A stretch of DNA of 11,207 nucleotides from Elusimicrobiota bacterium (GCA_023398295.1 JAEWSL010000044.1:1-11207), one strand, 5' to 3'. Shown: positions 1-6,191, counted from the first letter of the stretch. Notes: generated from the letters alone by a model not told the origin. Translations and numbers: made by a program.

Positions 1-1
1 A

Positions 2-136
2 CTTCTGGCCGAGGGCATTGAGGACGAAAAATCCGCGCAAAACTTCCAAGCTCTAGGCTGTCAAAAAGGACAGGGCTATTATTTCAGCAAGCCGATGCCC
101 TCGCAAAATTTTGCCGCGCTGCTGGAAGAAAAATAA
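2..136 (+). CDS. C-terminal end of an EAL-domain protein (partial)
   Basis: Frame 2 is open from the window edge to a TAA at 134-136, giving the last 44 residues of a longer protein. The peptide begins LLAEGIED and continues through LGCQKGQGYYFSKPMP and FAALL. This is the hallmark end of EAL domains: the AEG(V/I)E motif near the active site, then the L..GC...QGY.FSKP.P stretch. EAL domains hydrolyse cyclic-di-GMP to pGpG and are usually attached to GGDEF, PAS or receiver domains. The N-terminal part that would show the EAL signature, other catalytic residues or a sensor lies outside the window, so activity and input cannot be judged. The gene ends 48 bases from a convergent gene. Confidence 0.85.
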   Translation, partial: LLAEGIEDEKSAQNFQALGCQKGQGYYFSKPMPSQNFAALLEEK

Positions 137-138
137 AA

Positions 139-176
139 CGCCGCTTTGGCCTTCCGCGCTTTGGCGCGCGGCGGCG
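139..176 (-). terminator. Candidate intrinsic terminator for the secreted-protein gene
   Basis: Read on the - strand, just past the stop at 185, CGCCGC (176-171) pairs with GCGGCG (144-139). An inner stem CGCGC (170-166) pairs with GCGCG (159-155). The next bases are TTTTATTTTT, which overlap the stop codon of the convergent EAL gene. The stem is interrupted by a 10-base bulge, so this is a plausible but imperfect terminator. On + no T-tract follows the hairpin. Confidence 0.5.
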
Positions 177-184
177 CAAAGACG

Positions 185-1249
185 TCAGGACTTATCAATA
201 AGCCGCACGCTTTCAAGAAGCTTATTTACAAAAGGCATAATTTTTTGTTCCTCTTTCGGCGCGGCTATGACGGTAAGCACAAAATTGCCGCCGTTGTTAA
301 AGTAAAAGTTTTGAATATTTTTCTGCGGCCCCTGGGAAGAGCTTGTCTTTATATTAAGCCTCCCTAAACGCACGCTGGATTTATTTGCCCAGTCTTTTGT
401 GGAAGAAATAAGACGGTTCATACCCCTTTCGTAATCTTCGCGGCTTACGATATCGCCAAGCTTTTCAAGATAAACCAGAGCGCTGTCTTTAGGCATATTT
501 GAAGGCTCAAAATAAATATGTCTGTTTTCGGAGCGGACCGTAAATTCTTTCGGCGAAACGACGTAAAAGATACGTTTGCCCGTTTCAAATTTTATAGTGC
601 GCTCCCCGCGCAGGTTCGCGGGGGATATATCAACGTTTTCTATCACTATGCCGTCGGTTTTTTGGGGGTCCATCTTCGCAATGCCAAAGCTTTTTATTAT
701 GTTTGTTATAAGCAGGTCGCTTTGCGCTTTTTGTTCCTCGCCGTAAATTGACGAAACGGCAAATAAATGCCCGCCGTACGAAAAGATATAGCAGTCCGTG
801 CAGCCGTCTTTGCCAATTTGATAGTTGTAAACCTCCGCCGATTTGGCGTCTATGACAATATCCCGCTTACTTTTTAAGGCGGAAGCGCCGGCCATTTGTT
901 CCAAAAATTTTTCTTTGCCGTCGTCTATAACGTCAATAAGAATCATAGGCTCGTCATCGCCGGAAGCGTAAATAACGCCGTTTTGGGTAATATTCTGCTT
1001 CCATTTTGCGGGATACAACGCAAAAACCGCCTCGTAAGACGTAAGGGGTCTAAACAAACTTAAAGCATAATGCCCGTCTTTGCCCTGCTGCTTTAGCAGA
1101 GAGGAAAGCTCCCCGAAATTATTTACCGTCAGAGGCTCTTTATTCTTATTTTTTGCCAAATAAACGTCAAGAGCGCCTTGCGCAAAGGCAAAACCCGCAC
1201 AGAAAATAATAAAAAAGGCCGAAAATATACCTATGGCTTTTTTGCACAT
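185..1249 (-). CDS. Secreted protein of unknown function, possible tandem domains
   Basis: The 354-residue product is not recognised. It opens with a clear Sec signal peptide: MCKKA, a hydrophobic core at about 6-20, then AFAQG with likely cleavage after AFA near residue 23. No membrane span follows, so it is probably periplasmic or outside the cell. The body seems to hold two alpha/beta units of about 150 residues (roughly 45-190 and 220-350). Each ends with hydrophobic strand segments (YIFSYGGHLFAVSSI; NFYFNNGGNFVLTVIAA), a charged helix, and IIKSFGI or LLESVRLI. This resembles small PsbP/Mog1/DcrB-like folds, but that is an impression of shape, not a homology call. Two Cys lie close together (GCTDC, first unit). 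The start is supported by AAGGAG seven bases upstream, abutting the tRNA-Arg 3' end, which suggests co-transcription. Confidence 0.8.
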   Translation of the reverse strand: MCKKAIGIFSAFFIIFCAGFAFAQGALDVYLAKNKNKEPLTVNNFGELSSLLKQQGKDGHYALSLFRPLTSYEAVFALYPAKWKQNITQNGVIYASGDDEPMILIDVIDDGKEKFLEQMAGASALKSKRDIVIDAKSAEVYNYQIGKDGCTDCYIFSYGGHLFAVSSIYGEEQKAQSDLLITNIIKSFGIAKMDPQKTDGIVIENVDISPANLRGERTIKFETGKRIFYVVSPKEFTVRSENRHIYFEPSNMPKDSALVYLEKLGDIVSREDYERGMNRLISSTKDWANKSSVRLGRLNIKTSSSQGPQKNIQNFYFNNGGNFVLTVIAAPKEEQKIMPFVNKLLESVRLIDKS

Positions 1250-1256
1250 TTTAAGG

Positions 1257-1262
1257 CTCCTT
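1257..1262 (-). promoter_or_regulatory. Ribosome binding site abutting the tRNA-Arg 3' end
   Basis: On the - strand AAGGAG starts with the tRNA discriminator base (1262) and sits seven bases before the ATG at 1249. It fixes the start of the secreted-protein gene. It also means that maturation of the tRNA 3' end would leave an mRNA of only about 12 leader bases. Confidence 0.75.
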
Positions 1263-1333
1263 GCCCCGTCAGGGATTTGAACCCTAATCCTCAGTTCCGA
1301 AGACTGATACTCTAGCCGTTGAGCTAACGGGGC
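1262..1333 (-). tRNA. tRNA-Arg (anticodon UCG)
   Basis: All four arms can be folded. The acceptor stem is GCCCCGU with ACGGGGC. The D stem is GCUC/GAGU. The anticodon stem UCAGU/ACUGA has the 7-base loop CUUCGGA, so the anticodon is UCG and reads CGN Arg codons. The T stem UAGGG/CCCUG closes a UUCAAAU loop. The discriminator is A and CCA is not encoded, so it must be added after transcription. Length is 72 bases. The secreted-protein start codon lies 12 bases downstream. Confidence 0.93.
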
Positions 1334-1395
1334 GGCAGTTCCTGTTTTTTACTATTCTAGCAATTTTGTAAATACTTTTTTCCTATAATGTTTTT

Positions 1396-1404
1396 TGCTA
1401 TAAT
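1396..1404 (+). promoter_or_regulatory. Extended -10 promoter candidate upstream of tRNA-Lys
   Basis: TGCTATAAT is a perfect TATAAT with the TGn extension, in an AT-rich stretch. A second TATAAT lies at 1384-1389. No convincing -35 sits 17 bases upstream of either, which is acceptable for an extended -10 promoter. Transcription would start near 1411 and meet the terminator at 1486-1510 before the tRNA-Lys gene. It could serve a small RNA, an attenuated tRNA leader, or both. Confidence 0.5.
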
Positions 1405-1410
1405 ATAAAA

Positions 1411-1510
1411 AAGAAGCTTTATTTCCTTTGAATATTCCTTAAAAAGCGGTGGACAATAAAAACGCTTTTTTTGTAAAATATATACATTGGGGCAAACCCC
1501 CAATTTTTTT
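1411..1510 (+). ncRNA. Possible small RNA or tRNA leader between promoter and terminator
   Basis: This interval is bounded by an extended -10 element and a clean intrinsic terminator on the same strand, with no credible gene inside. It also holds a second hairpin, AAAAAGCG (1441-1448) with CGCTTTTT (1463-1470), around a 14-base loop. No known RNA family is recognised. The call rests only on the promoter-terminator pairing; a terminated leader of the tRNA-Lys/Glu transcript is equally possible. Confidence 0.25.
1486..1510 (+). terminator. Intrinsic terminator
   Basis: ATTGGGG (1486-1492) pairs with CCCCAAT (1498-1504) around the loop CAAAC, and a run of seven T (1504-1510) follows. This is a textbook Rho-independent terminator on +. 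No + strand gene is recognised upstream within the gap. Confidence 0.8.
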
Positions 1511-1536
1511 GCTCTCATTTTTTATGAGTGCCAGGA

Positions 1537-1542
1537 TAAAAT
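1537..1542 (+). promoter_or_regulatory. Possible -10 element for the tRNA-Lys/tRNA-Glu unit
   Basis: TAAAAT lies 22 bases before the mature tRNA-Lys 5' end, a usual distance for a tRNA promoter. No good -35 is visible at 16-18 bases upstream. It lies downstream of the 1486-1510 terminator, so it could drive the tRNAs independently of the upstream promoter. Confidence 0.3.
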
Positions 1543-1564
1543 GTTCTTTTTTGAAGAAGTGAAA

Positions 1565-1636
1565 GCGCTCGTAGCTCAGCGGTAGAGCATCCGCCTTTTA
1601 AGCGGGAGGCCGTGAGTTCAAGTCTCACCGAGCGCA
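1565..1636 (+). tRNA. tRNA-Lys (anticodon UUU)
   Basis: A 72-base cloverleaf. The acceptor stem is GCGCUCG/CGAGCGC and the D stem GCUC/GAGC. The anticodon stem UCCGC/GCGGG (with a terminal U-G pair) has the loop CUUUUAA, giving anticodon UUU. The T stem GUGAG/CUCAC closes a UUCAAGU loop. The discriminator is A and CCA is not encoded. tRNA-Glu follows on the same strand after 43 bases. Confidence 0.96.
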
Positions 1637-1643
1637 AATAAAT

Positions 1644-1675
1644 TTAAGCCCGCGCGCGCAAGCCGCGGGCCTTAA
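1644..1675 (+). other. Hairpin between tRNA-Lys and tRNA-Glu
   Basis: TTAAG plus CCCGCG (1644-1654) pairs with CGCGGG (1664-1669) and CTTAA (1671-1675), with C1670 bulged and a 9-base loop. No T-tract follows, so it is more likely a processing or spacer structure in a dicistronic tRNA transcript than a terminator. Confidence 0.55.
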
Positions 1676-1679
1676 AAAC

Positions 1680-1751
1680 GCCCCCTTCGTCTATCGGTTA
1701 GGACACCAGATTTTCAATCTGGTGAGAGGAGTTCGATTCTCCTAGGGGGCG
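1680..1751 (+). tRNA. tRNA-Glu (anticodon UUC)
   Basis: A 72-base cloverleaf. The acceptor stem is GCCCCCU/AGGGGGC. The anticodon stem CCAGA/UCUGG has the loop UUUUCAA, giving anticodon UUC. The T stem AGGAG/CUCCU closes a UUCGAUU loop. The discriminator is G, as usual for tRNA-Glu, and CCA is not encoded. TTTTTTATTT follows at once, so transcription may end here or at the palindrome downstream. Confidence 0.96.
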
Positions 1752-1759
1752 TTTTTTAT

Positions 1760-1888
1760 TTACCCGCGCGCCTCCGGCAACAGCATACAAATTTACCGCG
1801 CCAGCATAATGGAACTCCCCCGCCTTAAGGCGGGGGAGTTCCATTTTATGCCATAAAATTTGCCTGTTTGCCGGAGGTTACGGGCGCG
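1760..1888. repeat. Nested inverted-repeat element with flanking direct repeats (MITE-like or complex terminator)
   Basis: The outer arms CCTCCGGC (1771-1778) and GCCGGAGG (1870-1877) are exact complements. Inside them AACAG (1779-1783) pairs with CTGTT (1864-1868), CAAATTT (1788-1794) with AAATTTG (1856-1862), and GCAT (1804-1807) with ATGC (1848-1851). The centre is the perfect palindrome at 1808-1845. The 107-base element is flanked by TTACCCGCGCG (1760-1770) and TTACGGGCGCG (1878-1888), direct copies matching at 9 of 11 bases, which look like a decayed target-site duplication. The right copy holds the stop codon of the downstream gene. No second copy is seen in the window, so mobility is inferred. 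Confidence 0.6.
1808..1845. terminator. Perfect 38-base palindrome, likely terminator hairpin
   Basis: Two 19-base arms (AATGGAACT, five C, GCCTT and its exact complement) meet at a TTAA centre. In RNA this makes a very stable GC-rich stem-loop. On + it ends in ATTTTAT, a short U-tract that would serve tRNA-Glu. On - the U-tract is poorer, so stopping of the convergent gene there is less certain. Confidence 0.6.
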
Positions 1889-3575
1889 AGATAAGAGGCT
1901 TTCGCGCGGGGGCTTCTCGCGTAGGTTTTATCTCCGCTTCGGTTAGAATTACCGAAGGCGCTATAATGCTGTATGGCGAAAAATACAAACTGCCGATATT
2001 ATAAGCCGTCAAATCGTCGGCAGCAAATTTAATGTCGCGCAGACTGCGCGCGTTAATATCCAATCTTGAAATGCCGTAGACGGGCGTTTCCTCCCCCGTC
2101 TTGGCGTTTACTTTATAGGCGCTGAAGATATTTTTTGAAGGCGAAGTTCTTATAATATAGCAATAATCAAGGCCTTCTTCGGCGCAATACTGCATAAACT
2201 TAGCCTTAAATTCCCTCTTGGGCGTTGTTTTATGCGGCAGTATCATAATATTTGAGCCCCACGCTTGGGGATATAAAGCTTTTTCATAAGCCGCAATGCG
2301 CGCGTGACCATTCGTTTTCTTTAATTCTTTACTAAGGCTGCGCGTTGAGGGCAAATCGGTTAATTTGCCGTTTTTTACCAATTGTAGTTTGGAGCTTTTT
2401 ACGCCCTCGTCGTCCACATTATATGCGCCGGAAAGCTTTTTGCCCTTGAAGTAAATAAGGGAAGGATCGTCTACAACGTCAAAATCTACGGGCATTACCT
2501 TTAGTCCTTTTTTGCTCGCCAGTTCGCCTATATTACCGTCCGAGCCGCTGCTTGAAAGGACTTCTTTTGTTTTCACTATTTTCCAGTAGAAAGCGCTGTC
2601 AAAAAGTTCGGCGGCGGCTTCCTCCTCAAGCATAACGGGGCCTATATAAGGTTCCGCGCGACGGCCTTTGGTTTCCTTTTCGCTTTGGAGGGCAAAATCT
2701 TTTGCGATTTTAATAAGTTCCTCGCGCGAAGGCAAATCGGCAAGGGAAGCGTAGGTCAGGCGTTTATCGGTTTGCAAATCAAAACCGTCGGGAGCTTTGC
2801 CCCACGCTTTAAGCCCTATTATTACGGAGGAGTTATCAACGCTGTACTTTGCCCCCTCGCTGGAAAGAAAGTAAACGGGCATAAGAGAGATAGAAACATA
2901 CGCCTCAAAACGGTCCAGCCCGAGGTCAAGGCCCTGGGCCGACATTTCCTCGGACAGCAGCTTAAAATATTGGCTGTCTACGGCGGGCAAACTTATTTCC
3001 TGCACGTCGGAAGTAATTTGCGCCTTGGAAAAATCGGCGTAATTTTCCGTAATATTTTTGTTTTTCTTATAAGCCTGCTTTTTTGCCAGCACGGCAAGGG
3101 CTTCTTTATAAGCCGCGTCGCTTTCGGTCCACAGCGCGCCGCGCATGCCGTAATAGCCTGCGCCGGGGAACTGTTTGTTTAAGGCCGTGGAATAAACGCC
3201 GCTTTCAAAAAAGCTGTTGTCTTCCTGCGCAGAGCCGACGCGAATAATTGTTTTAATCAGGAAATCTTTATTTTGTCCTTCCCTGCTCTGAGAACCGAAA
3301 ACGGAAACAAAGGAATACTCGCATAAATCAAAAACTTTATAAGCCGCGTAGTAGGGCGAGGGCAAATTCTTCTGTTTTAACTTTTTTACGGTGCGGTTAA
3401 TTTCGTCATGCATGGCGGCAAAAAACACTTCCGCGCGCGCAGCCTGCGAGATAAAGGCCGAGGGCGAAATTTCGGTTTTTTGTTCGTCTTTGGAGTTTTC
3501 ACCTCCGACGCTCCGCCCCAAAATAAACGCGGGGAAAGAAACTAAAAAGACTAAAGAAATTAAAATGTTTTTCAT
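1878..3575 (-). CDS. Exported TldD/PmbA-family protein lacking metal ligands (inactive paralogue)
   Basis: Chosen start 3575 gives 565 residues. The frame is open to an ATG at 3626, but that start would lie inside the upstream gene. The 3575 ATG has a G-rich ribosome binding site (AGGGGG, nine bases upstream) and begins a good signal peptide (MKNILISLVF, then PAFILG; mature from about residue 20). The product aligns along its length with the upstream TldD-like protein: AEPYIGPVMLE, FKGKKLSGAYNVDDEGVKSSKL, NGHARIAAYEKA, DINARSLRDI and IIAPSVILTEAEI all have counterparts. Where the partner has HEILGH this protein has DSAFYW (326-331), and the C-terminal Cys region reads NIGSLYFSPYS. Zn(II) binding is therefore not expected. 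In E. coli, TldE (PmbA) is likewise the ligand-free partner of TldD. One base separates its start from the upstream stop, so the two are surely co-translated; a heterodimer is inferred. Confidence 0.85.
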   Translation of the reverse strand: MKNILISLVFLVSFPAFILGRSVGGENSKDEQKTEISPSAFISQAARAEVFFAAMHDEINRTVKKLKQKNLPSPYYAAYKVFDLCEYSFVSVFGSQSREGQNKDFLIKTIIRVGSAQEDNSFFESGVYSTALNKQFPGAGYYGMRGALWTESDAAYKEALAVLAKKQAYKKNKNITENYADFSKAQITSDVQEISLPAVDSQYFKLLSEEMSAQGLDLGLDRFEAYVSISLMPVYFLSSEGAKYSVDNSSVIIGLKAWGKAPDGFDLQTDKRLTYASLADLPSREELIKIAKDFALQSEKETKGRRAEPYIGPVMLEEEAAAELFDSAFYWKIVKTKEVLSSSGSDGNIGELASKKGLKVMPVDFDVVDDPSLIYFKGKKLSGAYNVDDEGVKSSKLQLVKNGKLTDLPSTRSLSKELKKTNGHARIAAYEKALYPQAWGSNIMILPHKTTPKREFKAKFMQYCAEEGLDYCYIIRTSPSKNIFSAYKVNAKTGEETPVYGISRLDINARSLRDIKFAADDLTAYNIGSLYFSPYSIIAPSVILTEAEIKPTREAPARKPLISRP

Positions 3576-3576
3576 C

Positions 3577-5334
3577 TTATTTATCCCCCTTTTCTTCTTT
3601 TGCCTGATTGCCGTAAGGCGGCGCAAGCAGAGGCAGACTGTCGTAAGTCTTATTTACTTTTTCAACCTCAAGTTCGCTTATAAGCAAACTGGGCGCAACG
3701 GCCGAAACCGGTACCCAGCCCGACTCGGCCCCGCAGCTGCCGTTAAAAATATCGTAGTCGTCTGCCGCGGCAATAATCTTATTTAAGCTTGCAAGCGGCG
3801 TGCCCACAACATCTACGCCGCGGATAATTTCGTCGGGTTTACCGTCGGGATAGACTTTATAGACCAAGGTAGGCTGCACCTTAAAAGCCTGCGGATTATA
3901 GGTATCGGTATTTGTAAATCCGCCCGAGATATCTTCTATTATAAGGCCGTAAGGTTTATTTTGTCTTTTAATTTCTTCAACAAGTTTTTGGCGCAGTTCT
4001 TCAAAAGGGACTGTGTCTTTTGCCTTCACCACCGTTACGCCCATACGCGAAACGGGTTTATAAAAAACGGCTTTGCGTCCGTGCCCGTTGCTTTGGGGGA
4101 AACCTTCTATAGGGCTTCTGCTCATAAGAAAGTTTTTCAAAACGCCCCCTTCAATGAGAGTAACTTTTTGGGACGGCACGCCTTCGTCGTCGTATTTGTA
4201 ATAGCCGCGCAGCGGCACACCGTTGAAAGTTCGCATCGTAGGATCGTCGTAAACGCTGATTATGGGCGATACTATTTGCTGCCCGACTTTACCGGTAAAT
4301 GTCTGGCCGAACTCGTCGTCTTTCTGACGATGGCCCTCAAGCCTGTGCCCCAAAATCTCGTGGAAAAAGACGGCTGTCGCACGGTTTTTTAGGATAACGG
4401 GGCCGTGAAAAGGCTCCGCCACGGGGGCGTTTTGGAGGGTTTTTAATTCCTCTATAGATTTCAAAATATCTTCTTTGACTTTGGCGGGGGAAGGCATTTG
4501 GTCTAAGGAAAATCCGTCGTAAGACATAAAACGCTCCATCTCCATGCCGTCATTATTGCGCGTGGACAGAGAGTATGACAGCCGCGCCAAAAGCCTGCCT
4601 TTTTTTAATTTTGTCCCCTCGGAATTAACAAAATAAACATTGTTGGTCGACACCGATAAAGCCACGGAAGAAGAAAAAATAAAATCATAACCCTTAAAAA
4701 GCAGAGAATATTCGTTTAGCTGCCGCTCCCATTTATCTTCGTTTACAAAAGGCTTATTTACCGTTTCGTAATCCCGCGAAGGGGTAGAAAGCGGGGCGGA
4801 AAAATCGTCGGAATCATCGCTGCGTTCCGAGGCCGTTTGTGCATTAGTCTGCACTTTTAAGAAGCTTTCCTGCGCGGCTTTTACGGCTTTTTCCGTGTTA
4901 GTCCAAAGTATGGTTTGCAAAGCTTTAGGATTTTGCGCAAGCGGGGAATATTCGCCTTCAAAATACACCTCTGGGATAGAATCCGTGGATTTAAGCTGAC
5001 GCGTATTATCCATTTGACGGCTGCCGACGCGCGCTTCCACCTCCAGATAATTGTTCCGCCCCGAGGTTCCAAAAGAAAGCGCGCCTAAGGTGGAAGATAT
5101 ATAGGAAGAATCCCATTGGGTAATTTGGTAAGAAAGAAAATATACCGGCGGGCGCGCTTTGGCAAGTTTCTTTACAGAGCGCTTTATCTCTTTTTCCATA
5201 ACGTCCAGGACGGGGCAGGAAGCTTCGTCTTTAGGCGGCACAACCTGCTTTTTAAGCGCGGCGCAAAAACCCAGCGAAACCGCAAATAAACAGAGAATAA
5301 AACTTAATAAAACTTTTCTTGACAATTTTCCCAT
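3577..5334 (-). CDS. Exported TldD-family metallopeptidase
   Basis: 585 residues, longer than E. coli TldD (about 480). Residues 1-25 form a signal peptide (charged MGKLSRK, hydrophobic 8-22, then FCA). The family motif HEILGHRLEGH (325-335) supplies the HExxxH metal ligands, and Cys534 in NGSCGAESGWVP matches the third ligand of TldD. DDEGVPSQ (382-389) with LIEGGVLKNFLMSR and the ending VPVSAVAPSLLISELEVE are also typical. TldD/TldE is a peptidase pair that trims unfolded peptides such as microcin precursors and the CcdA antitoxin in the cytoplasm. Here export puts the activity in the periplasm or outside. A Ser/Asp-rich stretch (about 168-190) looks like an insertion. The start is preceded by GGGGGG and an extended -10 promoter. 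The substrate is unknown. Confidence 0.88.
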   Translation of the reverse strand: MGKLSRKVLLSFILCLFAVSLGFCAALKKQVVPPKDEASCPVLDVMEKEIKRSVKKLAKARPPVYFLSYQITQWDSSYISSTLGALSFGTSGRNNYLEVEARVGSRQMDNTRQLKSTDSIPEVYFEGEYSPLAQNPKALQTILWTNTEKAVKAAQESFLKVQTNAQTASERSDDSDDFSAPLSTPSRDYETVNKPFVNEDKWERQLNEYSLLFKGYDFIFSSSVALSVSTNNVYFVNSEGTKLKKGRLLARLSYSLSTRNNDGMEMERFMSYDGFSLDQMPSPAKVKEDILKSIEELKTLQNAPVAEPFHGPVILKNRATAVFFHEILGHRLEGHRQKDDEFGQTFTGKVGQQIVSPIISVYDDPTMRTFNGVPLRGYYKYDDEGVPSQKVTLIEGGVLKNFLMSRSPIEGFPQSNGHGRKAVFYKPVSRMGVTVVKAKDTVPFEELRQKLVEEIKRQNKPYGLIIEDISGGFTNTDTYNPQAFKVQPTLVYKVYPDGKPDEIIRGVDVVGTPLASLNKIIAAADDYDIFNGSCGAESGWVPVSAVAPSLLISELEVEKVNKTYDSLPLLAPPYGNQAKEEKGDK

Positions 5335-5390
5335 AAACCCCCCGCCGCGTCTTGGAGAAATAAAGGCCCGCCTGCGTATATATATAAAAG

Positions 5391-5399
5391 ATTATAGCA
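5391..5399 (-). promoter_or_regulatory. Extended -10 promoter of the TldD-like operon
   Basis: On the - strand TGCTATAAT (5399-5391) gives a perfect extended -10. Transcription would start near 5384, leaving a leader of about 50 bases. The -35 position falls inside the hairpin at 5402-5432 and shows no TTGACA-like sequence. Confidence 0.6.
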
Positions 5400-5401
5400 A
5401 A

Positions 5402-5432
5402 ACGCGCGGGCGCGTTGTTTGTGCCCGCGCGT
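5402..5432 (-). terminator. Terminator hairpin downstream of clpP
   Basis: ACGCGCGGGC (5402-5411) and GCCCGCGCGT (5423-5432) form a perfect 10-bp stem around an 11-base loop. On the - strand, 32 bases past the clpP stop, the stem is followed by a TTTTGC tract that runs into the next promoter's -10. The T-tract is short, so termination may be partial. Confidence 0.6.
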
Positions 5433-5464
5433 CTGCAGTACGCGCAAAAAAGCAAAAAACTTCT

Positions 5465-6052
5465 TTATTTTTTCAAATCAAGCACTTTGTCTATAAGGCC
5501 GTATTCTTTTGCTTCCTGGGCCGACATATAATAATTGCGCTCGCTGTCCTGGCGTATTTTATCTTTCTTTTGTCCTGTATGGCGCGCAAGGATATCAAGA
5601 AGATGCTCTTTATTTTCGCGCAGTTCTTTGGCTTCAATTTCAATATCGGTAACCTGGCCGGAAATGCCGCCTCCCCAGATAAGCGGCTGGTGTATCATTA
5701 TGCGCGAGTGCGGCAGCGCGTAGCGTTTGCCCTTTGAGCCGGCGGCCAGCAAAACGGCGCCAAAACTCATGGCCTGCCCCATGCAAATAGTCGTAATAGG
5801 CGCTTTTATATACTGCATAGTGTCGTAGATGGCAAGGCCGGCCGTCACAAGCCCGCCGGGAGAGTTAATATAGAGATTTATTTCCCTGGAAGGATCTTCT
5901 GCGTCAAGATAGAGCAGCTGGGCGATAATCATATTTGCCGCCTCTGTGCTTACCTCGCCCTCTCTTCCCCCTACAAAAATAATTCTGTCTTTGAGAAGCC
6001 TTGAAAAAATATCATAGCCTATATTTTTTTCTATTATGGTAGGTATTAACAT
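5465..6052 (-). CDS. clpP: ATP-dependent Clp protease proteolytic subunit ClpP (Asp-to-Asn triad variant)
   Basis: ClpP forms the tetradecameric serine-protease chamber fed by ClpX or ClpA/C unfoldases. The 195 residues cover the whole family without a long propeptide: IPTIIE, YDIFSRLLKDRIIFVGG, the oxyanion-hole INSPGG (62-67), and AGLAIYDTMQYI. The nucleophile is Ser96 in GQAMSFGA (usually GQAASMGA) and the His is His121 in RIMIHQP. The third residue, Asp in ERD.F(M/L)SA of most ClpPs, is Asn163 here (SERNYYMSA; codon AAT). Some atypical ClpPs, such as Listeria ClpP1, have the same change, so activity may be low or depend on a partner. The start has AAGGAGG five to six bases upstream. No clpX or tig is adjacent; the neighbour upstream is a divergent PIN/TRAM gene. 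Confidence 0.95.
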   Translation of the reverse strand: MLIPTIIEKNIGYDIFSRLLKDRIIFVGGREGEVSTEAANMIIAQLLYLDAEDPSREINLYINSPGGLVTAGLAIYDTMQYIKAPITTICMGQAMSFGAVLLAAGSKGKRYALPHSRIMIHQPLIWGGGISGQVTDIEIEAKELRENKEHLLDILARHTGQKKDKIRQDSERNYYMSAQEAKEYGLIDKVLDLKK

Positions 6053-6191
6053 TTGAGCCTCCTTTTATTCCTTACTTATTTTATCAAATTTATGCTAAAC
6101 GGGCGCGCGGATATTAAGGCGCGCCGGCCGCATAATATAAGACGGCATTAAGACCGCCCCCGAACGCGGGACAAAATAAGCGCGGAAAATA

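Noticed and set aside
1449..1562. GTG-started 37-codon frame (MDNKNAFF...) in the gap before tRNA-Lys
   Set aside because: It runs through the intrinsic terminator at 1486-1510, ends two bases before the tRNA-Lys gene, and has no proper ribosome binding site. Chance is the simpler reading.
2685..3182. Long + strand open frames opposite the TldD-like genes (also 3961-4392 and 5159-5737)
   Set aside because: They lie antisense to clear genes, lack ribosome binding sites and family motifs, and reflect open antisense frames.
3576..3626. Upstream ATG for the metal-ligand-free TldD paralogue
   Set aside because: It would place a basic extension (MRRLTAIRQKKKRG) ahead of the signal peptide and inside the preceding gene. 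The ATG at 3575 has a good ribosome binding site and signal peptide.
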